Below, piece after piece: positions 59,697 through 64,000 of a stretch of 64,000 nucleotides of DNA. This DNA comes from Tritrichomonas musculus (lineage: Eukaryota > Parabasalia > Tritrichomonadida > Tritrichomonadidae), in the NCBI GenBank assembly GCA_039105265.1, contig JAPFFF010000020.1, positions 1,195,001 to 1,259,000 of the forward strand. Reading direction: 5' to 3'. Position 1 is the first letter of the stretch. Each line of letters opens with the position of its first letter. The notes under the pieces are model-generated. The model was not told the origin of the DNA. It was given only the letters and a program-made list of their open reading frames with translations, and searched no databases. The position numbers and the translations under genes were made by a program.

Positions 59697-60318
59697 GATT
59701 CAATTAAAGATTTATTTTTGAGTAGGTATCGGGTGTACATGAAGTGGTTGCATGAGTAGATGTATGTGATGAGATATGGGAGATGATTGCATGAGTGGAT
59801 GTGTGTGATGGTTGCATGAGATGATTTGTGTGAGATGGGTTGCTTGAGATGGGTTGCGATACAAGATATGGGAGATGATTACTTGAGATGATTGCTTGAG
59901 ATGATTGCATGAGTGGATGTATGAGATGGGTTGCTTGAGATGATTGCATGAGATGGGTTGCTTGAGTGGATGTATGAGTGGATGTATGAGTGGATGTATG
60001 AGTGGATGTATGAGTGGATGTATGAGATGGGTTGCTTGAGATGGGTTGGTATTAAGTAGTTATACATAGTGAAGGGGGGATAGATAACTAGTATAAGCAA
60101 ATGAGGCTCTCCGTGTAGGGTGGCTGGGTGGGGGTTGCTTGGGGGCTGTTTGGAGATATGGTTTATTATAGCGAGGGAGCTTTTCAAAGCGAGGGAGCTA
60201 TAATATAAAACATCTCCAAAGTACCTCAAATTATCGTCTCTTCAGGAAGCTTTCAAAGCCAGAGAGCCCCATTTGCTTATACTAGTTATCTATCCCCCCT
60301 TCACTATGTATAACTACT
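59697..60318. repeat. Inner Maverick, right terminal inverted repeat (622 bp)
   Basis: Reverse complement of 40,328-41,001 with a different number of subterminal repeats. Near 59,960-60,025 the unit GAGTGGATGTAT is repeated about six times. The 264-bp module here is 60,055-60,318, nearly identical to the left one (one difference noted in its arms, GAGGCTCTC against GGGGCTCTC). Confidence 0.88.
60055..60318. repeat. 264-bp inverted-repeat module within the right TIR
   Basis: Same length and structure as 40,328-40,591 in the opposite orientation. The inner arm starts AGTAGTTATAC at 60,055, so each Maverick end displays the terminal sequence twice in opposite directions. Confidence 0.85.
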
Positions 60319-60323
60319 CCTTG
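60319..60323. repeat. Target site duplication, right copy (CCTTG)
   Basis: Matches 40,323-40,327. The pair lies inside the split gene, and keeping one copy preserves that gene's frame. Confidence 0.8.
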
Positions 60324-60476
60324 TGGAGAGATGAGTCTGTTCATGCGCTTCACGTCTTGTTTCAACCCAAGGACAATGTCCATCAGTTCTTTCATTCCGG
60401 TTTTACCCTTCGAGGTCATTTGGTTTCGACTAAAAAGTTGGTAGGTCGGTAACGAGATCACCCATCCATAAGCCAT
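60324..60476 (-). pseudogene. Outer-element gene, 5' part (split by the inner Maverick)
   Basis: Starts at an ATG at 60,474-60,476 inside the inner edge of the right inverted repeat and runs about 51 codons to the target site (KRMNRLISPQG), then enters the Maverick repeat. A later Met (MTSKGKTGMKELMD) could be the true start. GC-rich codon use matches the 3' part at 39,602-40,327. Confidence 0.65.
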
Positions 60477-60808
60477 CACCCCTCACGAGATCACCCCCAC
60501 GTGCACACCACTCACGAGATCACCCATCCACGTACATCCACACTCACCCACCCTGCTATTTACCGCTCATGAGGTATAAACAATATCTGGGGGTCGTCCA
60601 TTTCGAGCACCGTAACTAGACCCTCCGAGTGTGCGAGAAATACATGATGGACATGTCACGCGAGGAATTTCCGATAGGCATAACTCGTCGGAGTGCTGAA
60701 ACCAGCCCATTTAAGGCCCATTTGGGGCTCTTTTGGGGACTTTCGAAAGACACGTTTCCATGCTCGTAACTACCCATTTAAGGGCCATTTTCGACCATTT
60801 TCGTATCT
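60466..60808. repeat. Outer element, right terminal inverted repeat
   Basis: Partner of 37,696-37,940. Inner block 60,466-60,604, non-matching middle 60,605-60,765, terminal 43-bp block 60,766-60,808. The middle contains a variant of the end motif (CCCATTTAAGGCCCATTTGG), hinting at past duplication inside the terminus. Confidence 0.8.
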
Positions 60809-60814
60809 GGGGGT

Positions 60815-61199
60815 CCTACGCGCCACCTATACACTACTCCAGTTTAAAATTTTATATATAAATCTAATATATTCGTATATAATTGAAGTAATCAGTAAAC
60901 CTTATGTTCATGAAATACCTTAGGTTATTTTGAAAATGTAATTATTTCTACATAAACATTGAATTATCCACAAAAAAAAGAGGTTTATTGAGAAAGTTAG
61001 GTTTATTGTAAAGGTATAAATATCCATGAATAACCTATGCTTTCCAGGCAAACTGAGACTTCTTTGTGGGACTCTCTTCTTTTTTTATGAAATATTTGAG
61101 ATTAAAATACGATCTTTTATTTATCAAAAAGTTTAATTGAAAATTCTGATATCAAAAGCTGAGAAAAAAATACTCGATCTTGGAAATCGATCTCGAGAT
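60815..61199. other. Host intergenic stretch right of the outer element
   Basis: Sharp change from GC-rich element DNA to AT-rich host DNA after about 60,840. No gene recognised. Palindromic words (CGATCTTGGAAATCGATCTCGAG) lie near 61,160-61,190, just before the duplicated block. Confidence 0.5.
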
Positions 61200-61359
61200 T
61201 CTGTGAATATTTATCTATCGATATCAAAAAGTCAATCAATTATCGATCTCGAGAATCGGAGAATAACAAGTCTAAGCACACCTTTATAAAGAAAATTACC
61301 ATTTCCATTTATTATCTTGATAAGAAAATTTTAAATAATTGAAATAAATTTACACACTT

Positions 61360-61720
61360 TTTTTCATGGAAAATCTACACCTAAAAAAGTAACAAACTCT
61401 TTCTTGAAAGCATAAATATCCTCAAACTGGAATCAATTTTTTTTAATTACATTATCAACACCAATTATTATTGCTTTTATATTTTCAGTGATAAAAATAT
61501 TATTTACACTGTAGCAGTAAATCCCTAAAAATATATTTTTTTTGAATGAATGTATTTAACGGCACATATAATTTTTCAAGTTGTTTCTTTTTTTTTCAAT
61601 GAAATTGAGTTTTGTTAAATCATATTTATTTAATGTTTTTCCTTCAACATATTCAAGAATAAGATATTTTCCATGATCCGATTCAAAATATCCATAATAC
61701 TTCACAATACTGTAAAAAAA
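61360..61720 (-). pseudogene. Protein kinase relic (copy 2)
   Basis: Same hinge segment (KYYGYFESDHGKYLILEYVE), same internal stop and same GVD in place of DFG as the copy at 6,084-6,440. One of the few differences is in the VDNV part (Ile for Met before GVD). Confidence 0.6.
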
Positions 61721-61819
61721 ATACTATTCTGTTAAAGATTAAAATATAAATTTTGATTATAATGTAGTAATTATTTTTTATTAATCATTAAGACTTCAAT
61801 TCATTGCTTTATGGTTTTG

Positions 61820-62150
61820 CTTTGATCGGTCCTTTAGATAGAAGATCAACAATTTCTTGATGATTTTTTTCTCTTGCATAGTCAATGGCTGTTTCGTAAA
61901 AAAATTATTTCAAAATTCTATAAATTTAAAATATTAGATTTGAATTTCATGAATGTTTTGATTTATAATGCCTTGAATATTGATATCAATACCTTCTTGT
62001 CTTATTAATAGTTCAACAATTTCTTTATGGCCTTCTTTTACAGCAAGAATCAACGCCGTATCATTAAATGTTCCAGTTAAATTCCATAAATAATTCAATT
62101 ATTCAATCCAATGAAAAAAGTTAGATTTGAATATCATGAATGTTTTTGAT
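61820..62150 (-). repeat. Ankyrin cassette (one unit) plus terminal repeat
   Basis: Terminal repeat TAIDYAREKNHQEIVDLLSK and one ~187-bp unit. Copy 1 has an additional unit, so one unit was gained or lost after duplication. Confidence 0.75.
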
Positions 62151-62431
62151 TTAAAATGTTACTTGAATGATTAATGTTTTAATTGCTGCATTGACGTCAA
62201 TGGTAAATACTGTCAAACAAAGTTTCACAAGTGTGTAATAGTCAAATTCACATAAATAAAAAAACATGTTTTTGTATTTCATGTTTGTTGGGAAAAAACA
62301 ATAATTGTGAGATTCAGATGCATAACGATAAAGATTATCATAATATTTATTTTCATTGTTATTTTGTAGATATTCTTCGTTCATTATATTGATCTCAACT
62401 AAATTTTTAAAAACGGTCGCCACTGAAATTT
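62151..62431 (-). pseudogene. DUF3447-family C-terminal fragment (copy 2)
   Basis: The protein sequence is identical to that of 7,060-7,340 and is joined head to head with the plus-strand fragment in the same way. Confidence 0.7.
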
Positions 62432-62435
62432 GAAT

Positions 62436-63442
62436 TAAAAGAAAAACATTCAAAGAGATCTTCTAGAATATCTTGAAGAAGAAAAGAATGTCGAAGAGAA
62501 TTTTGAAAACTTTCTTCAAGTTTCCAAAAATCAACAAATTCACGAAAGATCATCATGAAATCAAAGAAAGATTATATTTAATAAATAATATTTCTAATAA
62601 TCATCAACGAATTAATAACTTTTATAATAAAGTTGAAAGAATTATTGAATTTGTGAAGATTTATATTACTAAAATAATGAATAATTCAGAAATCTTGGAA
62701 CTTTTTAAAAACAACAAACGACATCTTCTATTCTTTATTGAAGAACGAATGATAACTCTTGTTGAATACATTGTATCACGAATAACGAGTGATGAATTTC
62801 TTGAAAATAAATATTGTGAATATTTTTCACCAGAAATCAAAGAATTCATCACGAAAGAATTCATTGATAAGTATTCTTGTCAAAATTCAATTTTGAGAGA
62901 AGAACATTTAATAAAAGAAATGACAAAAGAAGAAGAATATTTGAATGAACGACGGCGAGAAAGTGAAAATTATAGTTATTTAAGTGAAATTATTCGAAAA
63001 CAAGAAACGAAAAAATTCATTGTTCACGTCAACAGAACAAATTTGTCACTTGAAAGTTACATTGAAGCATCAATTTTTGAAACGAATGAACTCCTGACGA
63101 AAAATAATAAAGAAATCAAAATTATTAATTATGCAGCATTTTTTTGATCAAATGAAATTATCCGTTACATTCACAAGAATGGATTTGAAATGACATCAAA
63201 TATTTGGTATTATGCGATTCATAGTAGAGATGCAGAACTGATCAAATATTTTGAAGACAATGAAATCTCACCACCAAATTGTACATATGAAAGCATTCTT
63301 CGCGAATCGATCAAAAGTCATCATAACGATGTTTCAAGATATATCATCAATTATCTAATTGATGAAGAAGAAATGAAAAATGACATTGAAAATAAATTCG
63401 AAGAAAATCTCTATCGATATAGTTTTGAATATCGCAATTATT

Positions 63443-63482
<40 letters not shown>

Positions 63483-63545
63483 CAGAAAACATAAAATACA
63501 AATACATTTTTTATTATTTCTTCTGTAACTTCTTATTTGTGAAAC
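62436..63545 (+). pseudogene. DUF3447-family gene (copy 2), same frameshift, UGA and poly-T
   Basis: The same frameshift near 62,550, the TGA at 63,145-63,147 and the T-run at 63,444-63,482 as in copy 1. A few residues differ (VEYI for VKYI, KIYI for KIDI). After the T-run the frame ends HKIQIHFLLFLL. Confidence 0.8.
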
Positions 63546-63651
63546 TCAAAAAATAGTCAATTTGTTTAACAAGGAGAATATTTTTCTTTTAACTATTTGA
63601 CAGAAATCAATCAGTATTACAGCATAAAAGAAGGTTATTATGACATCATGA

Positions 63652-64000
63652 TTACAAAATGAATACTTCTTTTGCATGATTTATATATTGTTTTGTTTGA
63701 TCATTTAAAATAAGAACATAAATATCGTCTGGTGCAGGTAAATAAGTTAAAACTTCAGACAAAATTAATGTCAACAATTGTGATCTTGTAAGGTTCTTTG
63801 AAAAGGTCGATTTTTTGTGTAGATATTTGGTCATTATCATCATTTTTATTCAGGTCAATGCTATCATTATCTTTTCTTTAATAACAATGATTCAAGAGCT
63901 AATAGATTTTGGTTATCATTATAGTTATCAATGATGCTGCTGAAATTATTTTCCTTTGATTTTTGAATCTCTTTAAATCCATTGTTTCTTTTGCGTTTTT
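63652..64000 (-). pseudogene. Nucleotide cyclase fragment (copy 2, cut by the window end)
   Basis: Repeats the left piece of the copy-1 relic (STFSKNLTRSQLLTLILSEV, PDDIYVLILNDQ) and the start of the PAS piece. Confidence 0.5.

Larger units (their letters stand above)
40328..60318. mobile_element. Inner Maverick/Polinton, 19,991 bp
   Basis: Terminal inverted repeats begin AGTAGTTATACATAGTGAAG at both ends, and the flanks are CCTTG direct repeats. It encodes the Maverick hallmark set: DDE-type integrase, A32/FtsK-like packaging ATPase and protein-primed DNA polymerase B, plus KilA-N, HNH, a bZIP-like protein and candidate virion proteins. Most genes on the left run rightward with short gaps. 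The HNH gene and the 1,605-residue gene run leftward. Size and gene set fit known trichomonad Mavericks. Apart from one broken KilA-N copy its genes look open, so it inserted recently. Confidence 0.93.
37696..60808. mobile_element. Outer Maverick-like element, internally deleted, interrupted by an inner Maverick
   Basis: The ends are perfect 43-bp inverted repeats beginning AGATACGAAAATGGTCGAAA (37,696-37,738 and 60,766-60,808), with AG/CT termini as in Mavericks. A second inverted block pairs 37,803-37,940 with 60,466-60,604. Without the inner element it is only about 3.1 kb and holds two convergent genes: a 565-residue protein resembling a polymerase-B N-terminus, and a protein split by the inner element. 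GC content and codon use (many C- and G-ending codons) differ sharply from host and inner Maverick. The outermost flanks (GACCCC and GGGGGTC) are also complementary, so the exact boundary is uncertain. No 6-bp target duplication was found. Confidence 0.75.
61200..64000. repeat. Large segmental duplication, copy 2 (matches 5,921-8,905)
   Basis: Same order and orientation as copy 1 and continues beyond the window. It has one ankyrin unit instead of two, a 39-T run instead of 34, and scattered point changes. Confidence 0.92.

Noticed and set aside
37681-60830. A 6-bp target duplication for the outer element
   Set aside because: No matching hexamer was found next to the AG/CT ends; the flanking C/G runs are inverted, not direct.
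60693-60923. 76-residue frame across the right end of the outer element
   Set aside because: It runs through the inverted repeat into host AT-rich DNA with no recognisable content.

Overview
The window looks like nuclear DNA of a trichomonad, most like Tritrichomonas (inference, no database search). The host part is very AT-rich. It carries families typical of trichomonads: BspA-like LRR_5 proteins, a Pmp-like surface protein, DUF3447/ankyrin proteins, Sel1-repeat proteins, a piece of nucleotide cyclase, many protein kinases, and Maverick/Polinton elements.

Host left arm (1-37,690). The genes that look intact are a ubiquitin-specific protease (1,170-3,023, minus), two DUF3447 proteins (12,493-13,671 and 18,961-20,139, minus), a BspA-like LRR protein (23,420-24,535, minus), an RCC1-like/coiled-coil/kinase protein (26,963-29,191, minus) and a kinase-Sel1-Rho-like GTPase fusion ending in a CAAX box (32,215-34,356, plus). 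Between them lie many broken genes: kinase, cyclase PAS region, Sel1, BTB-like, Pmp-like, kinase-LRR, DUF4419, phosphatase and UBA-like relics. Next to each DUF3447 locus is a tandem array of about 187-bp units. Each unit encodes one ankyrin repeat, but successive units sit in different frames and the spacers lack GT and AG.

Nested mobile elements (37,696-60,808). An outer element has imperfect terminal inverted repeats, visibly higher GC and different codon use. It keeps only two convergent end genes and looks internally deleted. One of those genes is split by an inner 19,991-bp Maverick (40,328-60,318). The Maverick is flanked by the 5-bp duplication CCTTG and has inverted repeats of 674 and 622 bp. 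Taking out the Maverick and one CCTTG copy leaves the split gene in frame.

The inner Maverick encodes a retroviral-type integrase (Asn at the expected catalytic Glu position), a packaging ATPase, a protein-primed DNA polymerase B with a possible N-terminal OTU-like protease, a KilA-N protein, an HNH endonuclease, a bZIP-like basic protein, several basic or acidic small proteins, a 1,605-residue fibre-like membrane protein, and two candidate jelly-roll proteins at the two ends. Many of its genes share a TATTTTTATTT-type motif just upstream of the start. Three of its proteins share an N-terminal domain built around LPGF.

Host right arm (60,815-64,000). After a short gene-free stretch, the window repeats the block found at 5,921-8,905 (kinase relic, ankyrin unit, DUF3447 relics, cyclase relic) in the same orientation. 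The two copies differ by a few bases, by one ankyrin unit and by poly-T length.
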